Below are positions 53,568 to 62,727 of a DNA stretch of 64,000 nucleotides, one piece after another (within the stretch, counting starts at the first letter, position 1; the number at the start of each line of letters is the position of its first letter). This DNA is from Cypionkella sinensis (lineage in GTDB: Bacteria; Pseudomonadota; Alphaproteobacteria; Rhodobacterales; Rhodobacteraceae). The notes beneath the pieces are model-generated. The model had not been told where the DNA came from. It was given only the letters and a program-made list of their open reading frames with translations, and did no database searches. The stretch is taken from the NCBI RefSeq assembly GCF_042646385.1, contig NZ_JBHRTO010000001.1, positions 1,984,001-2,048,000 on the forward strand. Reading direction: 5' to 3'. A program made the translations under genes and the position numbers.

Positions 53568-53887
53568 CAGTTGATCTCCAATTCTGTGATCAGGCCAGCA
53601 TTCAGCGCGAAACTGAAATCAAGCGTCACAGGGCTGCCTTTGAAGCTGCCGGAAACCTTGGCCGTAACAACGCTGCGCCCAGCATTTTCGCGCAAAGACA
53701 GGGGCAGAACTTCGCTGACCGGGGCATTGGCGGCGATGTGCCAGGCCTTGATGTCGGCAAGACCGCGATGGGTCTGCGCCTCGTCCTGCACCACGGCATG
53801 TTCGGCAAAGCAGGTGTCGAACGATTGCCGCGTGGGGTCATTGGTCGCGGCAAAATAGGTCACAAGAGCGGGGGGGAGTGCGATCAT
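53567..53887 (-). CDS. SnoaL/NTF2-like protein
   Basis: 106 aa, small cone-shaped fold (SnoaL-like). FDTCFAEHAVVQDEAQTHRGLADIKAW is the characteristic pattern, with beta-strands to the end. Could be an isomerase/hydrolase or a ligand-binding partner of the SDR encoded downstream. Divergent from the HxlR regulator. Confidence 0.82.
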   Translation of the reverse strand: MIALPPALVTYFAATNDPTRQSFDTCFAEHAVVQDEAQTHRGLADIKAWHIAANAPVSEVLPLSLRENAGRSVVTAKVSGSFKGSPVTLDFSFALNAGLITELEIN

Positions 53888-53957
53888 TTTGGCATCCTTT
53901 GCGTCGTGGAATGACGCGGTTGTTGCAATAGGGGCGTTATCGCATTAGCTGTTGATT

Positions 53958-54389
53958 ATGGGAAGAACACACGAAAAAGTAGGGTACTTACCTGCAGGTA
54001 TGCCCGATGAAGCTGCCACCAAATCGCCCGATGCGCTGTCGGCGGCGGTAGGGGTTGAAACGGTCATTCGGATGCTGGAGGGCCGCTGGAAACTGGTGAT
54101 CCTGTTCCAGTTGTTCGGCGGTAAATTGCTGCGGTTTTCAGAGTTAGAGCGGGCGATCCCCTCGATCTCGCAGAAGATGCTGATCCAGCAGTTGCGCCAG
54201 ATGGAGGCGGACGGCATCGTATCGCGGCTGGTGCATCATCAGGTGCCGCCGAAGGTGGAATATGGCCTGACGGCATGGGGGCAATCCTTGTGCCCCGCGC
54301 TGGATGCGTTGCTGCAATGGGCGGGCAATGCGCCAGTTGAGGTGAGCCTAGGGTTAGAACATTTCGTGCCACGCAAGGGGGTTAGCTGA
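53958..54389 (+). CDS. HxlR-family transcriptional regulator
   Basis: About 143 aa; start at 53958 (a TTG at 53952 or ATG at 54000 are alternatives). Winged helix core LEGRWKLVILFQLFGGKLLRFSELERAIPSISQKMLIQQLRQMEADGIVSR is a clear HxlR signature. There are no extra ligand domains. Located divergently from the NTF2-like/SDR operon across about 70 bases, its likely target. HxlR proteins commonly sense aldehydes, quinones or redox stress, but the lone Cys (LCPAL) gives only a hint. Confidence 0.87.
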   Translation: MGRTHEKVGYLPAGMPDEAATKSPDALSAAVGVETVIRMLEGRWKLVILFQLFGGKLLRFSELERAIPSISQKMLIQQLRQMEADGIVSRLVHHQVPPKVEYGLTAWGQSLCPALDALLQWAGNAPVEVSLGLEHFVPRKGVS

Positions 54390-55734
54390 TCAGCTTTGGC
54401 CACAGGGTCTCGATCGTCAGGCCCTTGTCCACCTCTGGCAGCATCAGTTTGGCGCCGTGGCGCGCGGCGATGGCGCGCACAAGGGCAAGGCCCAGACCAT
54501 GACCTTTGATGCCACGTTCCTGGTCGCGCGGGGCGCGGGTAAAGCGATCAAATGCCGCGTCGCGCAGATCGGGCGGCAAGCCGGGGCCGGTATCAGACAG
54601 GGTCAGGCGATGGTGGTCGGGCGTTTCGGTCAGCGTCAGCGTCAGGCTATCCCCGGGGCCGCAGTATTTGATGGCGTTGTCGATCAGATTGGCCAGCATC
54701 TGGGCAATCAGATTGCGGTCGCCCAATATATGCAGATCGGGCGTGGTGTTCAGGGTGCAGATTAGGCCCTTGTCTTCCGCCAGTGGCTCGTAAAGATCCC
54801 AGACTTCGCCCGCCACGGCAGACAGATCAACGGGAAGTAACCCGCCGCCATTGCCCTGATCGGCCTCGGCGCGAGAGATATCGAGCAGCGAGTCGAACAC
54901 CCGGATGGCGTTGCGCATCTCGGCACGCAGATCGTCGGTCAGGGCGGGTTGGCCTTCGATCTGCGCCAGCTTTTGCAGCATCCGGTTCAAGGGCGTGCGA
55001 AGTTCGTGCGCGATGGTGTCCGACAGGCGGTGCGTGGCGCGGTTGAGGTTTTCGATCCGGTCCAGCATGGCGTGGACATGCGTTTCCAGCAGGCCAAACT
55101 CGTCAGGACTGCGCGGGCCGGGAAGGCGGGCGGCAAGGTCTCCGGTGGCGACCTGATCGGCAAGACTATTGAGCCGGGTGATGCGGGCCATCACCGATTT
55201 GGCGGCGAGCGTGCCTATGATGGCGCCCGCGGCAATCAGGATCAGGCTGAGGGTGGCCATACCTTTGCGCAAACTGGCAAGGGTGGCCTCGACGGGTTCA
55301 AGCGAGCGGGCGACCAACAACGGAAAGCCGCCGGGCAGGATGCGCGCAACGCCCAACCATGTCGTGCCGTTGGCGGTGAAGCGCTGCGCGGCATCGGTCG
55401 AGAAATCGGCATAGGTCGCGGTCGGGTCGCGGGCTTCGATGTTGGCGGGCCATGCGGTTTCGGTGCCAGCCAGCCGCTTACCGTTGCGGTCTTGCAGCAG
55501 CAACAACTCGCCGCCGGTGGTTGTGCGGTCGGTGATGGCTTGGCGCAGGGCAATGATGCGGCGTTGTTGGTAAAGTGCAGCATAGCCTGCCAGATCGGCA
55601 CTAAGCGCGGCCTTTGTGGCCTCGGTCAGTCGGGATTCGACAAGGCGGTATTGCAGACCCATCGCCAGCAACGACAGCAGACTAATGGCCAGTGCCATGG
55701 TGGCGGCCAGTTTCAGGGTGGAGCGTGCGATCAT
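54382..55734 (-). CDS. Sensor histidine kinase
   Basis: 450 aa. N-terminal TM (about 10-28), periplasmic sensor region to about 165, second TM (about 165-185), HAMP (about 185-235), HisKA with IAHELRTPLNR (His near 243), HATPase with N-box NLIDNAIKY, DTGPGLP, and GHGLGLALV. QseC/TctE-like layout. It overlaps the response regulator by 4 bases; together with the protease upstream they form a sensor-regulator-protease operon. The 8-base overlap with the HxlR stop is convergent. Confidence 0.92.
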   Translation of the reverse strand: MIARSTLKLAATMALAISLLSLLAMGLQYRLVESRLTEATKAALSADLAGYAALYQQRRIIALRQAITDRTTTGGELLLLQDRNGKRLAGTETAWPANIEARDPTATYADFSTDAAQRFTANGTTWLGVARILPGGFPLLVARSLEPVEATLASLRKGMATLSLILIAAGAIIGTLAAKSVMARITRLNSLADQVATGDLAARLPGPRSPDEFGLLETHVHAMLDRIENLNRATHRLSDTIAHELRTPLNRMLQKLAQIEGQPALTDDLRAEMRNAIRVFDSLLDISRAEADQGNGGGLLPVDLSAVAGEVWDLYEPLAEDKGLICTLNTTPDLHILGDRNLIAQMLANLIDNAIKYCGPGDSLTLTLTETPDHHRLTLSDTGPGLPPDLRDAAFDRFTRAPRDQERGIKGHGLGLALVRAIAARHGAKLMLPEVDKGLTIETLWPKLIS

Positions 55735-56417
55735 GGCGCGGGAAGTGGGGCAAACACATAACCCTCGCCGCGCGCAGTCTGGATGGCTTGCGATCCGGCG
55801 TCTTCCAGCTTGCGGCGCAGGCGGCCGACATGGACATCGACGACATTGGTGCCTGGGTCAAAATGCAGTTTCCAGACGTTCTCCAGCAGTTGCATCCGCG
55901 TCACCACCTGTCCGGCGTTCTGGGCGAAATAGGTGATCAGCTCAAATTCCTTCGGCGAGACCGCGACATGTACGCGGTTGACGTGAACGGTGCGGGCCTT
56001 CATGCGGATTTCAAGCTGTCCGAACACCAGCAGGTCATTGTCCTGCCCCTGCATCGTCGCGCGGCGCAGCAGGGCGCGCAGGCGGGCGCGGAGTTCTTCT
56101 GGCTCGAACGGTTTGGGCAGGTAATCATCGGCACCTTTCTCCAGCCCCTCAACCCGGTTTGCGGCGCGGCCCAAAGCGGACAGCACCAGAATCATCCCCT
56201 GCGCGCCGAGGCTGCGCATCTTCGCGATGGCCTCAACCCCGTCACCACCGGGCAGCATCCGATCCAGCACGATGACACGGAAGTCTTGCACGGAAAGGGT
56301 GATACCTTCGGGCAGGGTGGAGGCGATGGTGGCAGAGCAGCCCAGTGCCTGCACCTCGTCGGCGATGGATTGGGCGATCTCGGGATCATCCTCGATGATC
56401 AGGATACGGTCGGTCAT
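55731..56417 (-). CDS. OmpR-family response regulator
   Basis: 228 aa. Receiver domain about 1-115: acidic pair in IIEDDPE, phospho-accepting Asp in VLDRMLPGGDG, conserved Lys in LPKPFEPEEL. C-terminal winged helix (about 130-225; PKEFELITYFAQNAGQVVTRMQLLENVW, VDVHVGRLRRKL). Start at 56417 (MTDRILIIEDD). The protease gene's stop is 25 bases upstream. Confidence 0.93.
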   Translation of the reverse strand: MTDRILIIEDDPEIAQSIADEVQALGCSATIASTLPEGITLSVQDFRVIVLDRMLPGGDGVEAIAKMRSLGAQGMILVLSALGRAANRVEGLEKGADDYLPKPFEPEELRARLRALLRRATMQGQDNDLLVFGQLEIRMKARTVHVNRVHVAVSPKEFELITYFAQNAGQVVTRMQLLENVWKLHFDPGTNVVDVHVGRLRRKLEDAGSQAIQTARGEGYVFAPLPAP

Positions 56418-56442
56418 GGCGGTTCCTTCGCTTTGGCAGATG

Positions 56443-57726
56443 TCAGAACACCACCACGTCGCGGTCAAGCACATTCGCGCCGCCGACGGGGTGAAGCGAT
56501 TTTCCCGTAGCCCATGGGTCGATCAGCACATGCCGGGTGCCGGTTGCACCTTGGACCAGCAACAGCACCGGCTGAGCAAAGCTTTCGGTGGCTTGGGACT
56601 GCGGGGCTTGGCCGTCGATCTGCAAGATGGTCTCGGTGGCGGTCAGGCCTGCGGACAGCGCGGGCGAGTTGGCGCGGACTGCGGTGATCCGGGCGCCGTT
56701 CAGCGTCAGGCCAAGGTCTTGCAGGGTATATTCCTTGCGCCGCTGCGGGTTGGAAATGTCACGCAGTGTCAGGGGGGAATCTACGGTGGCGATGTCGGCC
56801 ATAAGAATCACCACCGCACCGCCGCGCAGAACGGTCAGGTCAAGCTGGCCTTGCTGTTGCGCCGCTTCAAGCGCGAAGGCCAGATCGCCGGGCTTGGCGA
56901 TGGCCGCGCCGTTCAGCGCCAGAATCACATCGCCAGGGCAGAGGCCTGCGGTTTCGGCAAGGCTGGCAGGGGTGATTGCATCAACCAGCAGGCCGGTGGC
57001 GGCGATGCCCAGCGCCTCGGCCAGTTGCCGCGACACCGGGCGGGCGGTCAGGCCAAGCTGCGGCAGTGGTGGCAAGGTCTCGGCGATCAAGCCCTGCACG
57101 ATTCGCGCCAGATCGCGGGCCGGGATGGCATAGGCGATGCCGATGAACATGCGGCTGCCGTCGGCGATCTGGGAATTCATCCCGACCAGCGCGCCCGTGG
57201 CATCCACCAGCGGCCCGCCGGACGAGCCGGGATTGAGGGCGGCATCATGCTGGATCATGCGGATCGGCGAAGCGGGTTCAACCTGACGGTCCAGGCCCGA
57301 GACCCGGCCCGCTGTGACGCTGAATTCAACATCCATCGGCGCGCCCAAGGCCCAAACCTCGGCCCCAAGCTGCGGCGGGGTGGCGGCGGGGATCAGGCCG
57401 CCCTGCCCCCCCGACGTGACCGCGATCACCGCGACATCGCGGCTGGGGTCGGCGGCAATCACCCGGCCGATCTGCTGCTGCCCTGCGGCATCGGTCAGAC
57501 GGACTTCTTGCGCCGCCCCCACCACATGCGCATTGCTGATCGCCACGGTGCCATCGCCCCACAGGAAGGCCGAGCCGAGAAAGCGGTCTTCGGAATCGGC
57601 GCTGTGGACGGTGAAGACTTTGGCCATCGCGGTTTCCAACATCGGCGCATCTGCGGCTTGGGCTGGGACGGCGAGAAGCAGAAAGGCGCAGATCGCGCGG
57701 CGGAAGGTGGTGAGGCAAATGCGCAT
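56443..57726 (-). CDS. Periplasmic HtrA-like serine protease with PDZ domains
   Basis: 427 aa with a signal peptide (about 1-24, AICAFLLLAVPAQA). S1C protease core: His in ISNAHVVG, Asp in PSRDVAVIAV, Ser in LNPGSSGGPL. Two PDZ-like modules follow (GLLVDAITPASLAETAGLCPGDVILALNG, about 235-310; a second, weaker one with ANSPALSAGLTATETILQIDG, about 345-395). DegP/DegQ-like quality-control protease. First gene of an operon with the response regulator and kinase, so proteolysis and sensing are encoded together. GAGGATATTC precedes ATG. Confidence 0.87.
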   Translation of the reverse strand: MRICLTTFRRAICAFLLLAVPAQAADAPMLETAMAKVFTVHSADSEDRFLGSAFLWGDGTVAISNAHVVGAAQEVRLTDAAGQQQIGRVIAADPSRDVAVIAVTSGGQGGLIPAATPPQLGAEVWALGAPMDVEFSVTAGRVSGLDRQVEPASPIRMIQHDAALNPGSSGGPLVDATGALVGMNSQIADGSRMFIGIAYAIPARDLARIVQGLIAETLPPLPQLGLTARPVSRQLAEALGIAATGLLVDAITPASLAETAGLCPGDVILALNGAAIAKPGDLAFALEAAQQQGQLDLTVLRGGAVVILMADIATVDSPLTLRDISNPQRRKEYTLQDLGLTLNGARITAVRANSPALSAGLTATETILQIDGQAPQSQATESFAQPVLLLVQGATGTRHVLIDPWATGKSLHPVGGANVLDRDVVVF

Positions 57727-58001
57727 GAATATCCTCGGGTTAGGTCTTGGCGGCAAAGCTATCGCGGATGCGTCGGGATCGCCCGTGACAAAGGCTGTCA
57801 TGGCTTTGGGCTTTGCAGAGGGGGGCCAGCGCCCTCGCCCTTGCGGGCTCGCCCCCGGGATAACTGCGCGCAGAGGATGAGGGGAAGGGCGTTGGGTCGG
57901 ACGTTTAGGTGCCCGCGAAGATGTGAACCGGGCTGCGGCATTTCCCGCCGCGCGTGGGGCAGGGTTTTGGGCTATGCTGGGTCAAATCAAGGAGTCCTGT
58001 C

Positions 58002-59399
58002 ATGCTGATCCGCCCGACGCGCCGCCGTTTTCTGACCTCTGCCGCTGCTCTGCCCCTCGCAGCGCTGGCGCGGCCTGCGCGGGCCGAGGTGGCGGAGATG
58101 AGCATCAGCACCCGACAGATCGAAGTGTTGGGACGGGCCGCGACGGTTTACGGCTTTAACGGTTATGACGGCCAGTTGGGGTTTTACGGCAGCGCGGGCG
58201 ATCGGTTTCAGCTTGGCATGCAGAACGACACCGACATGGATATCATCACCCATTGGCACGGCCAGGTGATGGCCACCGAGGGGCAGGACCGGGCCTATAC
58301 CGGCGGCGGGGCACTGGCTGCGGGGGCGGCGGATTGGATGGATTTCGAACTGACTCCCGGCACGCATTGGATGCACGCGCATCAACTGGCCGAGCAACAG
58401 TTGATGGCCGCCCCGATGATCTGCCGCGAAGCGGATGCGCCCGATGTGCAAGAGCATGTGATCATGCTGCATGATTTCAGCTTTCGCGCGCCAGCCGAGA
58501 TTCTGGCGGAACTGGGCGGGTCGGATATGCACGCAGGCGGCATGGCCGGGATGGATCATTCCGCAGGCGGTATGGCGGGGATGGATATGGGCGGGATGGT
58601 TCATGCCAATGATGTGACATACGATGCTTATCTCGCCAACGACCGCACCTTGGCAGATCCTGAAGTGGTCGAGGTTGAGGCAGGCGCGCGGATACGTTTG
58701 CGGATCATCAATGCAGGCACGGCGACGGCGTTCTGGATTGATCCGGGGGTTTTGGAGACGCAGGTGATCGCGGTGGATGGCAATGCTTGCGCGCCCCTGA
58801 AGGCCAAGGCCTATCCGATGGCGCAGGGGCAGCGGCTGGACCTGTTGCTGACGATCCCGCCGCAGGGCGGCGCATTTCCGATCTTCGCGCAGGTAGAGGC
58901 CGCGCGGATGCGCACCGGGATTGTGCTGGCGACCTCTGGCGCGCAGGTGGAACGGCTTGGTGATATGGCCGAGGCTGAGGCGCCGCATCTTGATGCGCGC
59001 TTTGATGCCGGGTTGCGGGCGGTGCAGGCACTGCCTGAACGCAGCGGTCAGATGGCGCATCTGATGTTGGGCGAAGAAGCCGGTTATCGCTTTACCATCA
59101 ACGGCAAAGTGCATGGCGAGGATACGCCGATTGCCGCCAAAGTGGGTGATCGGCTGGAGTTGATGTTCATGAACATGGGCGTGATGATGCATCCGATGCA
59201 TCTGCACGGCCATCACTTTCAGGTCGTCGATGTCGGCGCGGGCCGGTTCAGCGGGCCACGCCGCGATGTGGTGGCGGTGGCTCCGGGTGGCATGGTGACG
59301 GTGGCGGTTGATCTGGACAAACCCGGCAGTTGGTATCTGCATTGTCACCACCTGTACCATATGGCGACCGGGATGATGACAGAGTTGCGGGTGGCTTGA
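58002..59399 (+). CDS. Tat-exported multicopper oxidase with Met-rich segment
   Basis: 465 aa. Twin-arginine signal (RRRFLTSAAALPLAALARPARA). Copper sites: HWHGQ, HMHAHQ-type WMHAHQLAEQQ, HPMHLHGHHF and HCHHLYHMATGMM. A methionine/histidine-rich insert (about 175-202: MHAGGMAGMDHSAGGMAGMDMGGM pattern) is typical of CueO/CopA-type oxidases that oxidise Cu(I) in the periplasm. Start has a strong AAGGAGTCCTG upstream. Followed after 112 bases by the small secreted gene. Copper tolerance is the likely role; phenol or bilirubin oxidation is an alternative. Confidence 0.92.
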   Translation: MLIRPTRRRFLTSAAALPLAALARPARAEVAEMSISTRQIEVLGRAATVYGFNGYDGQLGFYGSAGDRFQLGMQNDTDMDIITHWHGQVMATEGQDRAYTGGGALAAGAADWMDFELTPGTHWMHAHQLAEQQLMAAPMICREADAPDVQEHVIMLHDFSFRAPAEILAELGGSDMHAGGMAGMDHSAGGMAGMDMGGMVHANDVTYDAYLANDRTLADPEVVEVEAGARIRLRIINAGTATAFWIDPGVLETQVIAVDGNACAPLKAKAYPMAQGQRLDLLLTIPPQGGAFPIFAQVEAARMRTGIVLATSGAQVERLGDMAEAEAPHLDARFDAGLRAVQALPERSGQMAHLMLGEEAGYRFTINGKVHGEDTPIAAKVGDRLELMFMNMGVMMHPMHLHGHHFQVVDVGAGRFSGPRRDVVAVAPGGMVTVAVDLDKPGSWYLHCHHLYHMATGMMTELRVA

Positions 59400-59511
59400 G
59401 CCCGCATGACAAATGCTGTCAGGGCATTTTCAGAACTTTACAGGGGCCGTGCGGGCCTGCATCTTTTGCGCAGACGGTGGGTTTCTGCCGCGCTTAACCC
59501 AAGGGTTCGCC

Positions 59512-60096
59512 ATGCTGCGCCTGTCACTTCTGTTTGCCATCACCGCCCTGCCCGCGCTGGCCGCCCCGCCTTCGGGGGTGAAGCTGGCAGAACTGTCGGC
59601 GCAACTTTACGCCACCGGGATGCAGGCCGAGGATGCGGTGTTGCTGATCGCGGCAGCCAAGTTGCGCAAACAGATCACCTTCCGGGGTGCGGGCGAGGCT
59701 CCCCTGGAGTGGGAAGCGATGCTGACGCAGGCCGAGGCTTTGGCCGCAGGCGATGACGCTTTGCTGGGGATGATTGCCGATGTGAAGGCGGAAGGCGTGA
59801 AGGGCGTGGCCTCGGGGCCGAAGTATCAGATTGGCACTTTGGCCAGCGGCGGCATAGACAGCTTCCCCGGCATGGGTTTTGCGGCGGGCGATTACGCTGA
59901 GATTTATGTCGAGGCAAAGGTGGACACCGATCTGAACCTGCGGGTGCTGGATAGCGCGGGCCAAGTGGTGTGCGCCGATACCAATCCCTCGCCCATCGCC
60001 TATTGTGGCTGGACGCCTGCGGCCGCGGGCGATGTGGTGGTGCAGGTGGAAAACGCAGGGCCGCAGGATACCGGCTATGCCTTGATAACGAATTGA
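59512..60096 (+). CDS. Small secreted protein with PPC-like C-terminal domain
   Basis: 194 aa. Signal peptide (about 1-16, LLFAITALPALA). N-terminal half is helical (AELSAQLYATGMQAEDAVLLIAAAKLRKQ); C-terminal half (about 120-194: FAAGDYAEIYVEAKVDTDLNLRVLDSAGQVVC, CGWTPAAAGDVVVQVENAG) resembles the bacterial pre-peptidase C-terminal beta-sandwich (PPC), which binds substrates next to secreted proteases. It ends 4 bases before the second caspase-like gene, so it is probably its partner. Confidence 0.68.
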   Translation: MLRLSLLFAITALPALAAPPSGVKLAELSAQLYATGMQAEDAVLLIAAAKLRKQITFRGAGEAPLEWEAMLTQAEALAAGDDALLGMIADVKAEGVKGVASGPKYQIGTLASGGIDSFPGMGFAAGDYAEIYVEAKVDTDLNLRVLDSAGQVVCADTNPSPIAYCGWTPAAAGDVVVQVENAGPQDTGYALITN

Positions 60097-60100
60097 TGCC

Positions 60101-62164
60101 ATGAAACTGAAAGCAACATTGCGCGCGGGATGGATCGGGGCGGCCTTGGCGCTGGCGGCGCTTCCTGCCGTTGCGCGTGAGAATTATGCGCTGCTGATCG
60201 GCGCGGCAGAGTACAAGAATCTGGATCAGAAATACTGGCTGAAAGGCCCCGCCAATGATGTGCGGCTGGTGCAGACCTATCTGACCACGCAAAGCCCGGT
60301 GCCGTTTGCGCCGCAGGATGTGATCATGCTGGCCGACGGGGTGGAGGGGGCCAAGCCACCGACGCTGGCGGCGATCCGCGCGGCGGTGGCTGATCTGACG
60401 GCGCGGGTGCAACCGGGGGATTTCGTCTACCTGCATTTCTCGGGTCACGGCTCGCAATCGCCCGCTTTGAACCCTGAAACTGAGTTGGACGGGCTGGACG
60501 AGACGTTTCTGCCATCGGATATCGGGCCATGGGAAAACGCGGTCGGCACGGTGCAGAACGCGCTGGTCGATGATGAGATCGGCGCGATGATCGACGGGCT
60601 GCGCGCCAAGGGGGCCGATATCTGGGCGGTGTTCGACAGTTGCCATTCCGGCACGGTGACGCGGGCGCTGGAGGAAGACGACGTGCGGCTGCGCGAATTG
60701 CCGCCCGAGGCATTGGGGATTCCGGCTGAATTGATGGAGGTTTCCACCCGTGCCTTGCCGAAGGTCGAGGCGCCTTTCGATGAAGCCGCAGCCCCCGGCA
60801 TGGGCAGTTTCGTGGCGTTCTTCGCGGCGCAAACCAATGAGGTAACGCCCGAGAAAAACCTGCCGAAAGGCAAGCCGGGGCGGGTGCCGCAGGGGGTGTT
60901 CACCTATACTCTGTTCGAGGTGCTGGCGCAGAATCCGGGGGCGAGCTATGGCCAGATTGGGCAGGAAGTGCTGCGGTCTTATGCCACCAAGCGGCTGGCC
61001 ACGACGACGCCGATGTTTGAAGGCGATCTCGACCGGGTGGCGTTTTCTGGCACCAAACAGGACCGCGTGGCGCAATGGTCTGCCAGCGTCGAGGACGGCA
61101 TTTTCAGCATCCCCGCCGGATCTTTGCATGGTCTGAGCGGAGGCGCGGTGCTGGCGGTGATCGCCAAGGCGACGGATGGCGATGACGCGGCCCTAGGCTA
61201 TGTCAAGCTGACCACGGTGGATACATTCACCGCGCAAGGTCAGGCGGTGGCGGGCGACAAGCCGCTGCCCACCGATCTGCCCAAAGGGTTTTTGCTGCGC
61301 AAGATCGGCAGCGACGTGGATTTCACCCTGACGGTGGCGCTGCCCTCCCAACAGGATTCGCCCGCGACCGCGGCACTGGAGGCGGCGATGAGCGCGTTGG
61401 AGGCGGCCTCTGGCCCTCGGCTGGTCTATGTGCCCGCAGGAGCCGAGGCCGATTTGCGGTTGGCGGTGATCAAGGACAGCCCGCGCCCGGATGCGATCTG
61501 GGTGCTGCCCGCCAGTGGGCTGGTGGCGGATTATGCCACCACGCCTTCGGTTTCAACCGCCGACAAGGATGCGACTGCGCTGGGAGAAACCCTTGCCGAT
61601 ACGCTGACCACGATGGCCCGCGCGATCAATCTGCAAAAGCTGGGGGCGGCGGTGGGGGCTGGCAGCCTGAATGTCGATGTGGAGCTGCTGACCGGCAAGA
61701 ACAAGAACGCGCTTCAGGTGGCCAAACCCGCCGAGGTTCCGCGCCTGGTGCCGGATGATCAGGTGCATATTTTGGCGCGCAACAATATGGACCAACCCGT
61801 TGATATCAATGTGCTGTATATCGCGGCGGATTATGCGATCAGTCATTGGTTTTCGGGCCGTCTGCAACCCGGTGACACGCTGAAAAAGGGCCTGTTCAAG
61901 ATCGGCGCGGATGTATTGGGGGATGAGCGGATGATCGTGGTGATGACCCCTGCCCTTCCACAATCACCGGTCGAGGATCTCAGCTTTCTGGCACAGGATG
62001 CGCTAGACACCACGCGATCTTTGGGCGGATCAAGCCTTTCTGCCGCACTGGGCGAAGCGGGTTTTGGCCAGACCACGCGCAGTGCCATGGCGTTAGAGGA
62101 TGACACCGCGGGCCCCGCGCCTGGGATGATTGAGTTGGAGTTGCGCACGGGGCCAGCCCCCTGA
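60101..62164 (+). CDS. Second secreted caspase-like protease
   Basis: 687 aa. Signal peptide (about 1-25). Caspase-like domain: GPANDVRLVQTYL, His116 in LHFSGHGSQ, Cys181 in VFDSCHSGT, both intact. The C-terminal ~140 residues (NNMDQPVDINVLYIAADYAISHWFSGRLQPGDTLKKGL) match the domain seen at the end of the first caspase-like protein, so the two are paralogues with the same layout. The central beta-rich part (about 330-540) is different. Coupled with the PPC-like gene (4-base gap). Unusual: two exported caspase homologues within 13 kb. Confidence 0.87.
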   Translation: MKLKATLRAGWIGAALALAALPAVARENYALLIGAAEYKNLDQKYWLKGPANDVRLVQTYLTTQSPVPFAPQDVIMLADGVEGAKPPTLAAIRAAVADLTARVQPGDFVYLHFSGHGSQSPALNPETELDGLDETFLPSDIGPWENAVGTVQNALVDDEIGAMIDGLRAKGADIWAVFDSCHSGTVTRALEEDDVRLRELPPEALGIPAELMEVSTRALPKVEAPFDEAAAPGMGSFVAFFAAQTNEVTPEKNLPKGKPGRVPQGVFTYTLFEVLAQNPGASYGQIGQEVLRSYATKRLATTTPMFEGDLDRVAFSGTKQDRVAQWSASVEDGIFSIPAGSLHGLSGGAVLAVIAKATDGDDAALGYVKLTTVDTFTAQGQAVAGDKPLPTDLPKGFLLRKIGSDVDFTLTVALPSQQDSPATAALEAAMSALEAASGPRLVYVPAGAEADLRLAVIKDSPRPDAIWVLPASGLVADYATTPSVSTADKDATALGETLADTLTTMARAINLQKLGAAVGAGSLNVDVELLTGKNKNALQVAKPAEVPRLVPDDQVHILARNNMDQPVDINVLYIAADYAISHWFSGRLQPGDTLKKGLFKIGADVLGDERMIVVMTPALPQSPVEDLSFLAQDALDTTRSLGGSSLSAALGEAGFGQTTRSAMALEDDTAGPAPGMIELELRTGPAP

Positions 62165-62238
62165 AAACTGCGCAATCGTTGACAGAATCAGCGAGCAAGC
62201 GCAGCCTTTGAGTGTTATTGCAACTCAAGGATTTACCC

Positions 62239-62673
62239 ATGCGACGTCTGCTTCTTGGCGGCACTGCCGCCGTTGCCTTGCTTTCCAGTTCTGCCTTCGC
62301 CGGAGGCGTGCCGGAACCCGTGATGACCCCCGACGTGATCGAAACCAAGACCTCATCCAGCTCGGGCGGGGTGATTGTGCCTTTGCTGCTGTTGCTGGTG
62401 GTGGTCGCCGCCGTGGCCAGTTCTGGCGGCGGCGATGGTGGCACGGTTTCGGCATCGGATGCGCGGATCAAGACCGACATCGCTTGGCTGCGGATGGGCA
62501 AACATGGCCTGCCGATTTATCGTTATCGCTACAAAGGAATGCCGGAAGTGTTCGAAGGCGTGATGGCGCAGGATGTGGCCAACATCCGCCCCGATGCGCT
62601 GGTGCGTTGGCCAAATGGCTTGCTGGCGGTCGATTATGGTCGGCTGGGCATGGCGATGCAGCGGGTCGCCTGA
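62239..62673 (+). CDS. Exported small protein with endosialidase-chaperone (S74-like) domain
   Basis: 144 aa. Signal peptide (LLLGGTAAVALLSSSAFAGG), a second hydrophobic stretch with Leu/Val run (about 45-60), a Gly/Ser linker, then an S74/chaperone-of-endosialidase-like module from about 72: SDARIKTDIAWL, YRYRYKG, FEGVMAQDV, which matches the intramolecular chaperone at the end of phage tail fibres. The autocleavage serine is probably Ser73 at SDARIK. Here no fibre precedes it, so the use is unclear. AAGGAT precedes ATG. Confidence 0.75.
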   Translation: MRRLLLGGTAAVALLSSSAFAGGVPEPVMTPDVIETKTSSSSGGVIVPLLLLLVVVAAVASSGGGDGGTVSASDARIKTDIAWLRMGKHGLPIYRYRYKGMPEVFEGVMAQDVANIRPDALVRWPNGLLAVDYGRLGMAMQRVA

Positions 62674-62680
62674 AAGCAGA

Positions 62681-62708
62681 AGGGGGCGCGGTTTGAGCCA
62701 CGCCCCCT
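62681..62708. terminator. Terminator between S74-like gene and iolG
   Basis: AGGGGGCG / CGCCCCCT stem (62681-62688, 62701-62708) with 12-base loop and a following T-run, in the gap between convergent genes. Confidence 0.85.
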
Positions 62709-62727
62709 TTTGAATTTGGCGGAGTGG

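Noticed and set aside
62239..62673. Prophage remnant because of the tail-fibre chaperone domain
   Set aside because: No phage structural, integrase or lysis gene nearby, and the protein has a signal peptide.
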